64,000 bases of DNA, from assembly GCF_019656215.1 (NCBI RefSeq), contig NZ_BPLK01000005.1:161194-225193 (forward strand), in the 5' to 3' direction. Shown piece after piece: positions 9,244 through 19,844 of this stretch. This DNA is from Apilactobacillus zhangqiuensis (lineage in GTDB: Bacteria > Bacillota > Bacilli > Lactobacillales > Lactobacillaceae). Every line of letters starts with the position of its first letter. Position 1 is the stretch's first letter. Below the pieces are notes generated by a model. It was not told the DNA's origin and did no database searches. It saw only the letters and a list, made by a program, of their open reading frames with translations. The translations under genes were made by a program, and so were the position numbers.

Positions 9244-10567
9244 TTAACTTCGCCGCCTTTTTATTCATGTACTTAATTTGATTAATCGCGCTTTTAATCG
9301 CCACCGTGTTTTCTTCGGCTAAAAATAAGACCTCACCGGTTGGCCGATCCATTTTTCTTCCGACTCTACCGGCAATTTGGACCAACGAAGATGTCGAAAA
9401 GACCTCATCTTCGGCACCAAACACGATTACATCAATTCCCGGAAAGGTAACACCTCGTTCCAAAATAGTCGTTGTTATCAGAAATAATTTGCGCTTCTCA
9501 CGCATGTCAGATACCTTTTCCATTCTTTTATCATCACTGGAAAAGACCGTCTCCCACTTACTAGCATCAAATTGTTTAGCCAATATATCACTGATTGGTT
9601 GTAAATCAGCAATTCGTGGAACAAACAATAAAAAACGTTGATTGTCTGTAATTTTCTCAGCTATTTTAGTAATTAATAATTTAGGTAACTTGTGCTTATT
9701 TAAATTTTCGCGCCATTTCTTTGCGTATTTCAATTTAATCTCCGGGAGAAAATGGCGGTGAAACCGAATTGGTAAATAACTGGCCGTTAACTTATTTCTG
9801 CTAATCTTTTTGGTCATCTCATTGGTGGGCGTCGCCGTTAAATACAACTTGGCGCTGTTTTGTTTCGTCGCGTTTTTCACAGCAAAATGAAGACCTTCAT
9901 TATTTACAAACGGAAAAGAATCAACCTCGTCGATAATCAAGACATCAAAGGCATGGTAAAACCGTAACAACTGATGAGTCGTACAAATCGTCAATTGTGC
10001 ATATTGATATGGCTGGGGATTGCGACTGTGCAATAGAGCCATTGATGTGTTGGCAAACGCTTCCTTAATTCTTGGATAAAGTTCAACACAAACATCCACT
10101 CGAGGTGACGCAATGCAAACCCGCTTTCTTTCAATTAGTGCCTGTTCAATTCCCTTAAATAGCATCTCTGTCTTCCCCGCTCCGGTTACTGCCCACAATA
10201 GATGCGTCCGATTGTTTTTAAAAACGTCGATAATATCCTTAGAACATTGCTCCTGCTCATTTGTTAATTGTCCCTGCCAAGTTAACACTGGTTGTTTGAT
10301 TGCAAAGTCGTTGGGTTCATCTGCATAAACTAACGGGATACTTAATGTGATCCGATCTAGGTTAATACAAGCCGGACAATAATAGTTGTTATCGGGTAAT
10401 TCACACCTGTTTACGGGTGTTTTTTGCCCACATCGTTTACAATAGATACTGTTACTGTTAATCTTAATTGGAATGTATTTATGAACAATCGAATTATTAA
10501 GGAGTTTCCTATCTACCATTGTGGCATTGATTTGTCTCCCGTATAATTCTGAAATATCTTTAATCAT
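9236..10567 (-). CDS. comFA: ATP-dependent DNA helicase/translocase ComFA
   Basis: Late competence protein: a DEAD-box-type ATPase needed for pulling transforming single-stranded DNA into the cell. Seen in the 443-residue product: a four-cysteine zinc finger (CKRCGQ .. CPAC, about residues 43-70), Walker A AVTGAGKTE (about 129-137), the motif II box IIDEVDSFP, motif III TATPT, and motif VI QIAGRVGR near residue 400. I chose ATG at 10567 after GGTGA; an in-frame ATG lies four codons upstream at 10579. It is intact, overlaps comFC by 8 nt and is divergent from the YigZ gene. Key motifs are all present, so the protein is probably active. Confidence 0.95.
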   Translation of the reverse strand: MIKDISELYGRQINATMVDRKLLNNSIVHKYIPIKINSNSIYCKRCGQKTPVNRCELPDNNYYCPACINLDRITLSIPLVYADEPNDFAIKQPVLTWQGQLTNEQEQCSKDIIDVFKNNRTHLLWAVTGAGKTEMLFKGIEQALIERKRVCIASPRVDVCVELYPRIKEAFANTSMALLHSRNPQPYQYAQLTICTTHQLLRFYHAFDVLIIDEVDSFPFVNNEGLHFAVKNATKQNSAKLYLTATPTNEMTKKISRNKLTASYLPIRFHRHFLPEIKLKYAKKWRENLNKHKLPKLLITKIAEKITDNQRFLLFVPRIADLQPISDILAKQFDASKWETVFSSDDKRMEKVSDMREKRKLFLITTTILERGVTFPGIDVIVFGAEDEVFSTSSLVQIAGRVGRKMDRPTGEVLFLAEENTVAIKSAINQIKYMNKKAAKLNE

Positions 10568-10625
10568 AATTATCACCATAAATAAGTACGCAAAAAAGCT
10601 AAATTTCTGAGGTGAAAAGATTTAA

Positions 10626-11276
10626 ATGGAAAAAGATTATCTCACAATTAAAGAAAATGGTGTCAATGAAATTGATATCAAAAAATCACAATTTATCTGT
10701 TCTATTGCAAGGGTTTCAAATGAAGATGAGGCAATTGCTTTCGTGAATAGCGTTAAAGAAGAACACAAAAAAGCTACCCATAATTGTCACGCCTACGTAA
10801 TTGGCCAAGACGATTTCATTCAACGCGCCAGTGATAATGGTGAGCCATCAGGTACCGCCGGCGTCCCTATCCTAGAAGCGCTTAAAAATATTGGTGTCCA
10901 CAACACCGCCGCCGTCGTAACTAGATACTTCGGTGGAATTAAACTGGGTGCTGGTGGTTTAATCCGTGCATACAGTAATGCCACCACGAAAGCAATCGAA
11001 CACGTTGGTATCGTTAAAAAGATTTTGCAAACTGAAATTACTATTGATGTTGCGTACAACCTATTTGATCAGTTGAATTACCATCTAGAAGAAAATGGGA
11101 CTAACATCATCGATACTCAATATACCGACAAGGTATCAGTGATTGTCGCCATCGATAATCCCAAGGTTGAAGAGTTCAAACAAAATGTAATTGATTTACT
11201 AAACGGTCGTGTTGAAATGCACGATGGCGACGAAAAATACTTTGAAGTCGATTATGATCCATACAAAAAAGAATGA
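10626..11276 (+). CDS. yvyE: YigZ/IMPACT family protein
   Basis: A 216-residue protein of the YigZ/UPF0029 (IMPACT) family. The N-terminal domain has the KKATHNCHAYVIG and SDNGEPSGTAGVPIL signatures (about residues 48-85), then TRYFGGIKLGAGGLIRAYS. A C-terminal ferredoxin-like DUF1949 domain follows. Eukaryotic IMPACT modulates GCN2, but the bacterial function is unknown and I do not assign one. It is the only rightward gene in this section, 58 nt from the comFA start across a shared promoter gap. It ends in a bidirectional terminator shared with tagO. Bacillus also places this gene beside tagO. Confidence 0.92.
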   Translation: MEKDYLTIKENGVNEIDIKKSQFICSIARVSNEDEAIAFVNSVKEEHKKATHNCHAYVIGQDDFIQRASDNGEPSGTAGVPILEALKNIGVHNTAAVVTRYFGGIKLGAGGLIRAYSNATTKAIEHVGIVKKILQTEITIDVAYNLFDQLNYHLEENGTNIIDTQYTDKVSVIVAIDNPKVEEFKQNVIDLLNGRVEMHDGDEKYFEVDYDPYKKE

Positions 11277-11297
11277 CCAAATGGCCATTCTTTTTTT
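11271..11297. terminator. Bidirectional terminator between yvyE and tagO
   Basis: Stem GAATGACCA (11271-11279) with TGGCCATTC (11282-11290), one mismatch. It is flanked by a run of T on the right (11291-11297) and a run of A on the left, so it can stop both converging transcripts. Confidence 0.8.
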
Positions 11298-12393
11298 AGT
11301 GGTTATCTTTACTTGTGTTTTCTTTAACGACTTTTTTGATTGCGTTCAATAATGGTTGTCTATCCTTACCAGCTAAACCAATTGATTCAACGAATAGTTC
11401 CAATCCAATTAACGTTGCAATCGTTAATAAGATGGAACCCCAAATGGTTGAGATTGGGTATAGCAATGAAATGAATGAGAAAATCAAAGCAATTCCATAT
11501 ATTACCAATACCGTTTGACGATGAGTTAAACCAATTTGCATTAAACGGTGATGTAAGTGTCGTTTATCAGCATGCATGATTGGTTGTTTGTTTAACATTC
11601 TACGTAAGATAGCGTAGATGGTATCAGTGATTGGTACCCCTAGGATGATTACCGGAATAATCACGGTAATGAATGTGGCATTCTTCAATCCATTCAATGA
11701 GAAGATTGAAATCATGAAACCGATGAACAATGAACCGGTATCTCCTAGATAGATTCTGGCTGGGAAGAAGTTGTAAGGTAAGAAACCTAAACATGCTGCA
11801 ACCAGCGCAAAAATCATGATTGAAACGTAGACGTTACCAACGTTTAGGAAGAAGAAACCGGTGATTCCCATTGTGGTTAACGCAATAACCGCTACCCCAG
11901 TTGCTAATCCGTCTAATCCGTCAATTAAGTTAACGGCATTGGTGATTGCTAAAATCCAAATTAAAGTAATTGGTAAACTTAACCATCCCAGACTAAATGT
12001 TCCAATGAATGGCAATGATACGTTACTCATTTGAATATTTCCGAAGAAAAAGACAATGATTGCTGCTAAACTAATTCCAAATACTTTTTGACGAGGCTTT
12101 AAGACAATGATGTCATCGATTACCCCTGTAATAATGATGACTACTTGTCCTGCAAACATCCCATATAATTGATGAGTTGGCATCTGACTCCTCAATAGGA
12201 ACATTGTGGCAATTGTATATGATACAAATATTGCCAAACCTCCTAATGTCGGCATTGGAATTTTATTCATTCTTCGCTTATTTGGACTATCGATAGCTCC
12301 CCAGCGAAATGCTAACTTTCTAATAAACGGTGTCACCACAGCGGAAATTAACATTGTCGCGAAAAGAGAAACGATAATTTCGAATTTTAGCAT
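11296..12393 (-). CDS. tagO: Undecaprenyl-phosphate N-acetylglucosaminyl 1-phosphate transferase (WecA/TagO)
   Basis: Family role: first step of wall teichoic acid or related polymer synthesis, placing GlcNAc-1-phosphate on undecaprenyl phosphate at the membrane. The 365-residue protein has about ten to eleven transmembrane segments and the polyprenyl-transferase motifs: GVIDD (about residue 90), NAVNLIDGLDGLA (about 152-164), and the C-terminal HADKRHLHHRL, whose histidine-rich loop is typical of WecA/TagO. ATG at 12393. tagA, 47 kb away in the window, acts two steps later in the same type of pathway. Confidence 0.95.
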   Translation of the reverse strand: MLKFEIIVSLFATMLISAVVTPFIRKLAFRWGAIDSPNKRRMNKIPMPTLGGLAIFVSYTIATMFLLRSQMPTHQLYGMFAGQVVIIITGVIDDIIVLKPRQKVFGISLAAIIVFFFGNIQMSNVSLPFIGTFSLGWLSLPITLIWILAITNAVNLIDGLDGLATGVAVIALTTMGITGFFFLNVGNVYVSIMIFALVAACLGFLPYNFFPARIYLGDTGSLFIGFMISIFSLNGLKNATFITVIIPVIILGVPITDTIYAILRRMLNKQPIMHADKRHLHHRLMQIGLTHRQTVLVIYGIALIFSFISLLYPISTIWGSILLTIATLIGLELFVESIGLAGKDRQPLLNAIKKVVKENTSKDNH

Positions 12394-12470
12394 AATCGTT
12401 ATCCTTTCGTTTTATAATACTATTAATAAATTATACAAATGTAACAGATTAAAAACAAGGCTAAACAAAA

Positions 12471-12498
12471 AAAGGACTCCCAAAAGGAATCCTTTTTT
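12471..12498 (-). terminator. Terminator after groL
   Basis: On the minus strand GGATTCC, loop TTTTG, GGAGTCC (one G-U pair), followed by seven T. It lies directly after the groL stop and separates groESL from tagO. Confidence 0.85.
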
Positions 12499-12499
12499 A

Positions 12500-14116
<1,617 letters not shown>

Positions 14117-14146
14117 TTATTCACCCCATAATAAGTTTTTTATTTT

Positions 14147-14431
14147 TTATTCAACGACTGCTAAAATGTCGCTTTCTTTTAGTACTAGATATTTTTGACC
14201 ATCGTAGTCTACTGAAGTACCTGAGTACTTGTCGTAAACAACTTCGTCACCCTTTTTAACTTCTGGTGTAACAGTTTGGCCATTGTCTAAGACTCTACCG
14301 TTTCCCATGGCAACAACTTTACCAGTTTGTGGTTTTTCTTTGGCATTATTTGCTAACACAATGCCTCCAACTGTTTCTTCTTTAGCTTCTTGTGCTTCAA
14401 TAATTACACGATCACCCAATGGCTTTAACAT
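14147..14431 (-). CDS. groS: Co-chaperonin GroES (10 kDa)
   Basis: Family role: the heptameric lid of GroEL. The 94-residue protein starts [11 protein letters not shown], carries the mobile-loop segment around [17 protein letters not shown] (residues 17-33), and contains [17 protein letters not shown] at 14431 follows GAGG by 9 nt. An upstream GTG at 14446 overlaps that site and is rejected. It is first in the groS-groL operon, behind the CIRCE operator and a good promoter. Confidence 0.98.
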   Translation of the reverse strand: MLKPLGDRVIIEAQEAKEETVGGIVLANNAKEKPQTGKVVAMGNGRVLDNGQTVTPEVKKGDEVVYDKYSGTSVDYDGQKYLVLKESDILAVVE

Positions 14432-14474
14432 TTTGCTTGACCTCACTTTTTGTTTTTAATGTCTTTTGTCAGTA

Positions 14475-14501
14475 TTAGCAGTCATTTATCATAAGTGCTA
14501 A
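14475..14501 (-). promoter_or_regulatory. CIRCE operator (HrcA site) of groESL
   Basis: Minus strand TTAGCACTT, nine bases, GACTGCTAA. This is the CIRCE inverted repeat (consensus TTAGCACTC-N9-GAGTGCTAA) with one mismatch in each arm. It lies between the -10 box and the groS start, the normal position. HrcA itself is not in this window. Confidence 0.92.
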
Positions 14502-14512
14502 TCACTATAAAT

Positions 14513-14541
14513 AATATATTATTTTTTAGATTTAGATGCAA
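14513..14541 (-). promoter_or_regulatory. groESL promoter
   Basis: Minus strand -35 TTGCAT (14541-14536), 17-base spacer, -10 TATATT (14518-14513). The CIRCE operator starts 12 bases further downstream, so HrcA would block initiation. Confidence 0.7.
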
Positions 14542-14570
14542 GCAAAAGGACATCCAAATCCAACAAAAAA

Positions 14571-14591
14571 AGATGAGCCAATAGCTCATCT
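14571..14591 (-). terminator. Terminator after rex
   Basis: Stem AGATGAGC (14571-14578) with GCTCATCT (14584-14591) and a 5-nt loop. On the minus strand it is followed by a run of T. It separates rex from groESL. Confidence 0.85.
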
Positions 14592-14594
14592 TTC

Positions 14595-15227
14595 TTATTC
14601 ACCTTCATAGTGTTCAATGAAGTAAATTAATGTTTGTAATTCGTTAGTTAAATCAACGTTTTGTACTCTGACATTTTTGGGAACTGATAAACGTTTTGAA
14701 GTAAAGTTCATAATACCCTTAGCGCCACCCTTTACGGCTTCGTCACATAGGTCTTGAACTACGGTTGCTGGAACGGTAAAAATAACTACTTCAATTTGTT
14801 GATCTCTTAGTTGTTCTTGTAAGTCCTTAACATCATATACTGGTACACCACTTTGAACAGTGTTAATCATATCGTCATGAATATCAAAGGCAGCTGAGAT
14901 TCTTACGTTACTATCTTTGTGAAAATTAAAGTGTAGTAAGGCTTGACCCAAATTACCTAAACCGACTAATGCAACATTTGTTAAGTGATCTTGATTTAGA
15001 ATCTTCTTGAAGAAGTCTAATAAATTATCAACTTCGTAACCATATCCACGTTTTCCAAGAGCTCCAAAATAAGATAAATCTCTTCTAATTGTTGCTGAAT
15101 CAACTTGAACTGCTTCAGCAAAAGTACTAGAGGATATTCTCTTTATTTTCGCGTCATGTAAACCGCTAAGATATCGATAATACATAGGCAATCTTTTAGC
15201 CGTTGCCCTAGGAATTTTAATATCCAA
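14595..15227 (-). CDS. rex: Redox-sensing transcriptional repressor Rex
   Basis: Family role: binds DNA when the NADH/NAD+ ratio is low and releases it on NADH binding, controlling fermentation genes. The 210-residue protein has an N-terminal winged helix ([16 protein letters not shown] .. [14 protein letters not shown]) and a C-terminal Rossmann domain with [11 protein letters not shown] at about residue 89. I place the start at TTG 15227, because GGGAGG lies 7 nt upstream and the homology begins there. Open frame continues upstream to an ATG at 15305, but that extension lacks a ribosome site and conserved sequence. Position beside groESL and an ABC-F gene matches Bacillus. Confidence 0.95.
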   Translation of the reverse strand: MDIKIPRATAKRLPMYYRYLSGLHDAKIKRISSSTFAEAVQVDSATIRRDLSYFGALGKRGYGYEVDNLLDFFKKILNQDHLTNVALVGLGNLGQALLHFNFHKDSNVRISAAFDIHDDMINTVQSGVPVYDVKDLQEQLRDQQIEVVIFTVPATVVQDLCDEAVKGGAKGIMNFTSKRLSVPKNVRVQNVDLTNELQTLIYFIEHYEGE

Positions 15228-15343
15228 AATGTTCCCTCCCGAATCTTTCATAACATTTATGTATTTTATCATAAAAACAAAGTTTGTGAAAATATTACCA
15301 TCCATTAAAAAAGATTGAACATTTTAATTTATTGGGAGGAATA

Positions 15344-15352
15344 TGCTAAAAT
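15344..15352 (+). promoter_or_regulatory. Extended -10 promoter of the ABC-F gene
   Basis: TGCTAAAAT: the TG of an extended -10 element one base before TAAAAT (15347-15352). No good -35 box is seen at the right spacing. It lies 45 bases before the ATG at 15397. Confidence 0.45.
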
Positions 15353-15396
15353 AGTGATTATTGCTGATAATACAAGAGAATTAGGAGGTGAATTTT

Positions 15397-17343
15397 ATGA
15401 TTATTTTACAAGCAAATAAAATGACAAAACGTTTTGGTGGGCAAGATCTTTTCACAAGCGTTAACTTAAGCATAGAAGAAAATAGCAAGGTAGCCCTAGT
15501 TGGTAGAAACGGTGCTGGTAAGTCAACATTAGTGAAAATGATTTTGGGCGATGAACCAATCGATGAAGGTGAAGTAACCACCAAAAAAGGTATCACAATT
15601 GGATATCTTGCTCAAAATACTGGTCTTACTTCAGATGCCACAATCATTGAAGAAATGACCAATGTATTTGCTGATTTAATCGCTTTAGAAAATAAAATTC
15701 ACGAATACGAAAACAAAATGGCGGATCCAAACGTCAACTCTAATCCAGAAAAACTAGCTGAGGTTTCACAAACTTATGATCAACTTCAAGCTGAATTCAC
15801 CGCTAAGAATGGTTTTTCATATCAAGCCGAAATTAAGGCAGTGTTAAACGGATTTGGCTTCGGTGAGGAAATGTACGACCATAAGATTAGTGAACTATCA
15901 GGTGGTCAACAAACCCAACTGGCAATGGCTAAACTACTGTTACAAAAAAAGGATCTATTGATTCTAGACGAACCAACCAACCATATTGATGTAAAGACCA
16001 TCAGTTGGTTGGAAGATTATCTAAAGAGCTATCATGGCGCCCTTCTAATCATTTCACATGACCGTTTCTTCATGGATAAGATTGTTGATCAAGTCTACGA
16101 TTTAACACAAGGTCACATGACTCATTATGTTGGTAACTATTCTAGTTACGTTGAACAAAAGAAACTAAACTATCAACATCAACTAAAGGAATACGAAAAA
16201 CAACAAAAGAAAATCAAAGAGATGCAAGACTTTGTCGATAAAAACATCGTTCGTGCATCCACTACCAAACGAGCTCAATCCAGACGAACTCAATTGGAAA
16301 AGATGGAAAAAATCGCAGCACCAACTCGTGATGACAAATCAGCCCGCCTTTCATTTAGTCCAGAAAAGCAAAGCGGAAACGTCGTCTTAAACGTCCGTGA
16401 TGCTGCAATTGGGTACGATGATCAGGTACTATCGAAAAACATCAACATTGATGTGAAACGAAATCAAGCTGTTGCATTGATTGGTCCAAATGGGATTGGA
16501 AAATCCACATTATTAAAGACCATCATGAAGCAACTACCACTTAAAGCTGGTGAGATTGAACGAGGTACCGGTGTGCAAATCGGATACTACGATCAACATC
16601 AAGATAACTTGCACCCTAATAAGACCGTACTAAATGAAATCTGGGACGACTACCCTACTTACCCTGAACAACGCATTCGTTCTATTCTAGGTAGCTTCTT
16701 GTTCTCAGGTGAAGAGGTCGAAAAGATTGTAGGTAATCTTTCTGGTGGTGAAAAAGCGCGTCTAGTATTAACCAAGTTATCCATGAATCACGATAACTTC
16801 CTAATCTTAGATGAACCTACTAACCACTTGGATATCGATAGTCGTGAAGTGCTTGAAAACGCCCTAATCAACTTTGATGGCACAATCCTATTTGTATCCC
16901 ACGATAGATACTTCATCAATAAATTAGCTACTCAAATCGTCGAACTATCCCCTGATGGCAGCGAGTTATTCCTTGGTAACTACAACTACTACGTAGAAAA
17001 GAAGGAAGAACAAGCAGCCATTGAAGAACATAAGCAAGAAGAAAAAGCTAAGAATGAAGAAGTTTCCAATACTAAACCAAAGTCACAAAATCAAAAAGAA
17101 TTCATTGCTAACAAAGAGTTACAAAAGAAGCAACGTAAATTAAAACGTCAGGTTGAAGACTTAGAATCACAACTTGATGCTGCTCAAAAAGATAAAGCCG
17201 CGATTGAAGCAGAGATGGTTAAACCAGAAAATCTCAATGACATTGAAAAACTAAATGAGTTGCAAGCTAAAATAACTGACATCAATTCCAAGATTGAAGA
17301 GATTGAAACCGATTGGGAAAATGCAATGATGGAACTTGAATAA
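15397..17343 (+). CDS. ABC-F family ATP-binding protein (YdiF-like)
   Basis: A 648-residue cytoplasmic protein with two ABC ATPase domains and no membrane segments, the ABC-F plan; such proteins act on ribosomes. Domain 1: Walker A GRNGAGKST (about residue 37), signature LSGGQQTQLAMAKLL, Walker B LLILDEPTNHID. The linker with coiled coil (ABC-F crossing arm) spans about 230-310. Domain 2: GPNGIGKST and LSGGEKARLVLTKL. A lysine/glutamate-rich coiled-coil tail covers about 550-648. ATG at 15397 follows AGGAGGTG; the GTG at 15388 is part of that ribosome site. Position next to rex and tsaD matches Bacillus ydiF. Housekeeping versus antibiotic-protection role cannot be told from sequence. Confidence 0.93.
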   Translation: MIILQANKMTKRFGGQDLFTSVNLSIEENSKVALVGRNGAGKSTLVKMILGDEPIDEGEVTTKKGITIGYLAQNTGLTSDATIIEEMTNVFADLIALENKIHEYENKMADPNVNSNPEKLAEVSQTYDQLQAEFTAKNGFSYQAEIKAVLNGFGFGEEMYDHKISELSGGQQTQLAMAKLLLQKKDLLILDEPTNHIDVKTISWLEDYLKSYHGALLIISHDRFFMDKIVDQVYDLTQGHMTHYVGNYSSYVEQKKLNYQHQLKEYEKQQKKIKEMQDFVDKNIVRASTTKRAQSRRTQLEKMEKIAAPTRDDKSARLSFSPEKQSGNVVLNVRDAAIGYDDQVLSKNINIDVKRNQAVALIGPNGIGKSTLLKTIMKQLPLKAGEIERGTGVQIGYYDQHQDNLHPNKTVLNEIWDDYPTYPEQRIRSILGSFLFSGEEVEKIVGNLSGGEKARLVLTKLSMNHDNFLILDEPTNHLDIDSREVLENALINFDGTILFVSHDRYFINKLATQIVELSPDGSELFLGNYNYYVEKKEEQAAIEEHKQEEKAKNEEVSNTKPKSQNQKEFIANKELQKKQRKLKRQVEDLESQLDAAQKDKAAIEAEMVKPENLNDIEKLNELQAKITDINSKIEEIETDWENAMMELE

Positions 17344-17345
17344 AT

Positions 17346-17378
17346 AAAAAGATGAATCCGAAACGGATTCATCTTTTT
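17346..17378. terminator. Bidirectional terminator between the ABC-F gene and tsaD
   Basis: Perfect 10-bp stem GATGAATCCG (17351-17360) with CGGATTCATC (17364-17373), loop AAA, A-run on the left and T-run on the right. Confidence 0.92.
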
Positions 17379-17384
17379 TTATTC

Positions 17385-18407
17385 TTAATCTTCTAATAGG
17401 TCAAATTCCAAACTCGGATCAGCATTTAAATCAACGCCAGCAAAGACATTCTTCTTTGCCATCACGTAACCAGCTGCCCCAATCATTGCGGCGTTATCAC
17501 CACAAAGTTTGTTTGGTACCTTAATCAAATCAGTTGTATCAATCTTGTCGATTGCTTCTTCTAATGCACCACGAAGTCCCTTATTAGCGGCGACCCCACC
17601 GGCTAAAATCAATTGAGAAACTGGATATTCTTGTAATGCTCTAGTGGTCTTATCAACTAAAACATCAACGACGGCACTTTGGAAACTAGCGGCCAAATCG
17701 TTTTTATCCAACTCTTCATGAATTTGATCAGCATGATGAGTGGTATTTAAAAAGGCACTCTTTAATCCACTAAATGAAAAGTCAAAGTTATCTTCTTTTT
17801 CCATCGCACGTGGAAAATTGAAAGTGTCTTTTCCGTCAGCGGCCATCGCATCAACCTTAGGTCCAGCTGGGTAATTAATTCCCAATACTCGACCAACCTT
17901 ATCGTATGCTTCACCGGCAGCGTCATCCCTGGTTTCACCGATAATTTTGAAGTCACCCTCTTCTTTCATTAGGACCAATTCAGTATGACCACCGGAAACC
18001 ACCAATGCCAATGCTGGGTAGTTAATCTTAGTGACAAAACGACTAGCTAAGATATGACCAGCAATGTGGTTAACCGGAATCAATGGGATATTGTGTGCCC
18101 ATGCAATGGTCTTCGCAGCAGTAACTCCAATTAATAATGCTCCAACTAGTCCCGGACCATAGGTTACGGCAATTGCATCGATGTCATCGTAAGAAATATC
18201 AGCTTGCTTCATTGCATCTTCAACACAGATAGTGATTTGTTCAATATGATGTCTACTTGCGACTTCTGGGACGACCCCACCAAATCGCTTGTGACTTTTA
18301 ATTTGCGTTGCAACAACGTTTGATAATATTTTTTCGCCATCCTCGATAATGGCCACACTAGTTTCATCACAACTAGATTCAAAAGACATAATTATATGTG
18401 GTTGCAC
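17385..18407 (-). CDS. tsaD: tRNA N6-adenosine threonylcarbamoyltransferase TsaD
   Basis: Family role: transfers the threonylcarbamoyl group to A37 of tRNAs that read ANN codons, with TsaB and TsaE. The 340-residue ASKHA-fold protein has SCDETSVAI near the N-terminus, the metal-binding HIAGH motif at about residue 117-121, SGGHTEL at about 138, and [12 protein letters not shown] near 275. GTG start at 18407, with GAGG 7 nt upstream; an internal ATG six codons later is the alternative. It follows rimI by 17 nt in the tsaB-rimI-tsaD operon. tsaE is not in this window. Confidence 0.97.
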   Translation of the reverse strand: MQPHIIMSFESSCDETSVAIIEDGEKILSNVVATQIKSHKRFGGVVPEVASRHHIEQITICVEDAMKQADISYDDIDAIAVTYGPGLVGALLIGVTAAKTIAWAHNIPLIPVNHIAGHILASRFVTKINYPALALVVSGGHTELVLMKEEGDFKIIGETRDDAAGEAYDKVGRVLGINYPAGPKVDAMAADGKDTFNFPRAMEKEDNFDFSFSGLKSAFLNTTHHADQIHEELDKNDLAASFQSAVVDVLVDKTTRALQEYPVSQLILAGGVAANKGLRGALEEAIDKIDTTDLIKVPNKLCGDNAAMIGAAGYVMAKKNVFAGVDLNADPSLEFDLLED

Positions 18408-18424
18408 AAAAAAACCTCGTTTCT

Positions 18425-19024
18425 TTAAATTCCAAAATTATTTGGAATAGTTTCGTATAGACTTAAATCTAAAACCATATCAACGGCATCTTCATGATCA
18501 CCGTCATAGTAACCCTTCTTAACACCAACTTGTTTGAATCCTAAGTCAGAATATAATCTTTGAGCCTTTACATTACTAATTCGTACTTCTAAAGAAACCG
18601 TCTTATAGTTCAATTGACGAGCCTTCTTGATAATCTTAGCGATTAAGAAGTAGCCAAGGCCACGTTCTTGATATTCCGGCTTTACAGCGACGTTTGAGAT
18701 GTGACAGTCGCCTTGCTTATCGTTCAAAGAACTACCAATAAACGCTACTAGTTCGTCTTTTTGACGTAATAGTAGGTAAAAACGATCCAAACGTGGCTTT
18801 AATTCTGGTAAAAAGGCTTCGTCAGTCCATGGTGCTTTACCATCGTAGACATCGCGCTCAATTTCAACCATTTCTGGAATATCAGTAACCATCGCCTTAG
18901 CCAAGTAGAATTTGTCGCCGTTAATCTTAACGATGTGGTTCTTGATGTTCAAGTGTTCCTTTTTCATTAGGTGCGCCGTATTCACAAATTTTTTCTGATA
19001 CCAATTAATTAACTTTTTCAACAT
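18425..19024 (-). CDS. rimI: Ribosomal-protein-alanine N-acetyltransferase RimI (GNAT)
   Basis: A GNAT acetyltransferase; RimI acetylates the N-terminus of S18 in other bacteria. The 199-residue protein has the acetyl-CoA loop [17 protein letters not shown] (about residues 116-132), followed by [20 protein letters not shown], the RimI C-terminal signature. It is about 50 residues longer than the usual 150, because of an N-terminal lead ([12 protein letters not shown]..). The ATG at 19024 lies inside the end of tsaB (20-nt overlap). An internal ATG at codon 20 or 45 would give a more typical length. Sits between tsaB and tsaD as in Bacillus. Confidence 0.92.
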   Translation of the reverse strand: MLKKLINWYQKKFVNTAHLMKKEHLNIKNHIVKINGDKFYLAKAMVTDIPEMVEIERDVYDGKAPWTDEAFLPELKPRLDRFYLLLRQKDELVAFIGSSLNDKQGDCHISNVAVKPEYQERGLGYFLIAKIIKKARQLNYKTVSLEVRISNVKAQRLYSDLGFKQVGVKKGYYDGDHEDAVDMVLDLSLYETIPNNFGI

Positions 19025-19733
19025 ATGAAGTAACTTCTTCCCCGGGATGATTTTGTTTCCAATCTGCTTCAGCTTTAGTTAAACGTAAATATCTTGGTAC
19101 AAATGCATGAATGTCTTCAACAGGTGATAAGGTTTGTCCATATAAACCTAATCTAGCTGCTTGTGGCAAGTTATCAAAGCTATCAGTAAAGATAAGATTG
19201 TCACCGAACTTCTTCTCCAATGCATCTTTAAAATGTGGTGCGTCGGTCCCGACAGCATATACTGTCTTGTCTTTGCTATCAATTCTGTCTAACCACTTAT
19301 CAAAGTCGGTATGGCAGTCTTCTAAGACATTTTCTGGAACACCATTCTTAATTTCGTAAAGTCCAGAAAAGACGTTATTGTTTCTAGCATCAAAAATTGG
19401 CATTACAAGGCTACCTTCTTGCTTGATGTTTAGAGCTAAGGTTTGCAAACTTGATACCCCTACTAATTCAATTCCTAAGGTGTATGCCAAAGTTTTAGCT
19501 GTGGCAGTCGCAATTCTAATTCCAGTGTATGATCCTGGACCGTCTGCCACCACAACTCTTTTTAAATCCGATGGTGTTAAGTCCACCTTTGTCATTAGTT
19601 CATCAATAATGGGAAGTAAATATTCCGCATGCTTTTGATGAACAGTAGTTGTTTCTGTCGCTAATATTTGATCATCATCCAAAATAGCAACAGTTAGTTG
19701 TCGATTGGATGTATCTAAAGACAATACTTTCAT
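19005..19733 (-). CDS. tsaB: tRNA threonylcarbamoyladenosine biosynthesis protein TsaB
   Basis: Non-catalytic partner of TsaD in t6A37 synthesis. The 242-residue ASKHA protein begins MKVLSLDTSN, carries HAEYLLPIIDEL (about residues 35-46) and the GPGSYTGIRIA signature at about 66-76. The start was chosen by homology at ATG 19733; an AGGGAG site lies 13 nt upstream, a little far. The frame extends upstream to an ATG at 19778 with no conserved sequence. It is the first gene of tsaB-rimI-tsaD and overlaps rimI by 20 nt. Confidence 0.95.
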   Translation of the reverse strand: MKVLSLDTSNRQLTVAILDDDQILATETTTVHQKHAEYLLPIIDELMTKVDLTPSDLKRVVVADGPGSYTGIRIATATAKTLAYTLGIELVGVSSLQTLALNIKQEGSLVMPIFDARNNNVFSGLYEIKNGVPENVLEDCHTDFDKWLDRIDSKDKTVYAVGTDAPHFKDALEKKFGDNLIFTDSFDNLPQAARLGLYGQTLSPVEDIHAFVPRYLRLTKAEADWKQNHPGEEVTSYVEKVN

Positions 19734-19806
19734 CCTGTTTTTCCGTCTCCCTAATAACTTTATTAATGTACGTAACAATTCTAAAACAAATTATAACAAA
19801 AAAATA

Positions 19807-19835
19807 GGTGTCTCCATAATAAAAATGAACACACC
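19807..19835 (-). terminator. Terminator after the acyl-ACP thioesterase gene
   Basis: Two 5-bp stems (GGTGT/ACACC and TCCAT/ATGAA with a G-U) separated by a one-base mismatch, about 7-nt loop. On the minus strand a T-run follows. Weaker than the other terminators here. Confidence 0.6.
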
Positions 19836-19844
19836 CGAAAATAT

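Noticed and set aside
9306..9641. 111-codon plus-strand frame opposite comFA
   Set aside because: Shadow of conserved helicase motifs; no start context.
15273..15292. Possible Rex operator (TTGTGA-like half) upstream of rex
   Set aside because: Only one half-site is good; the other half does not match TCACAA.
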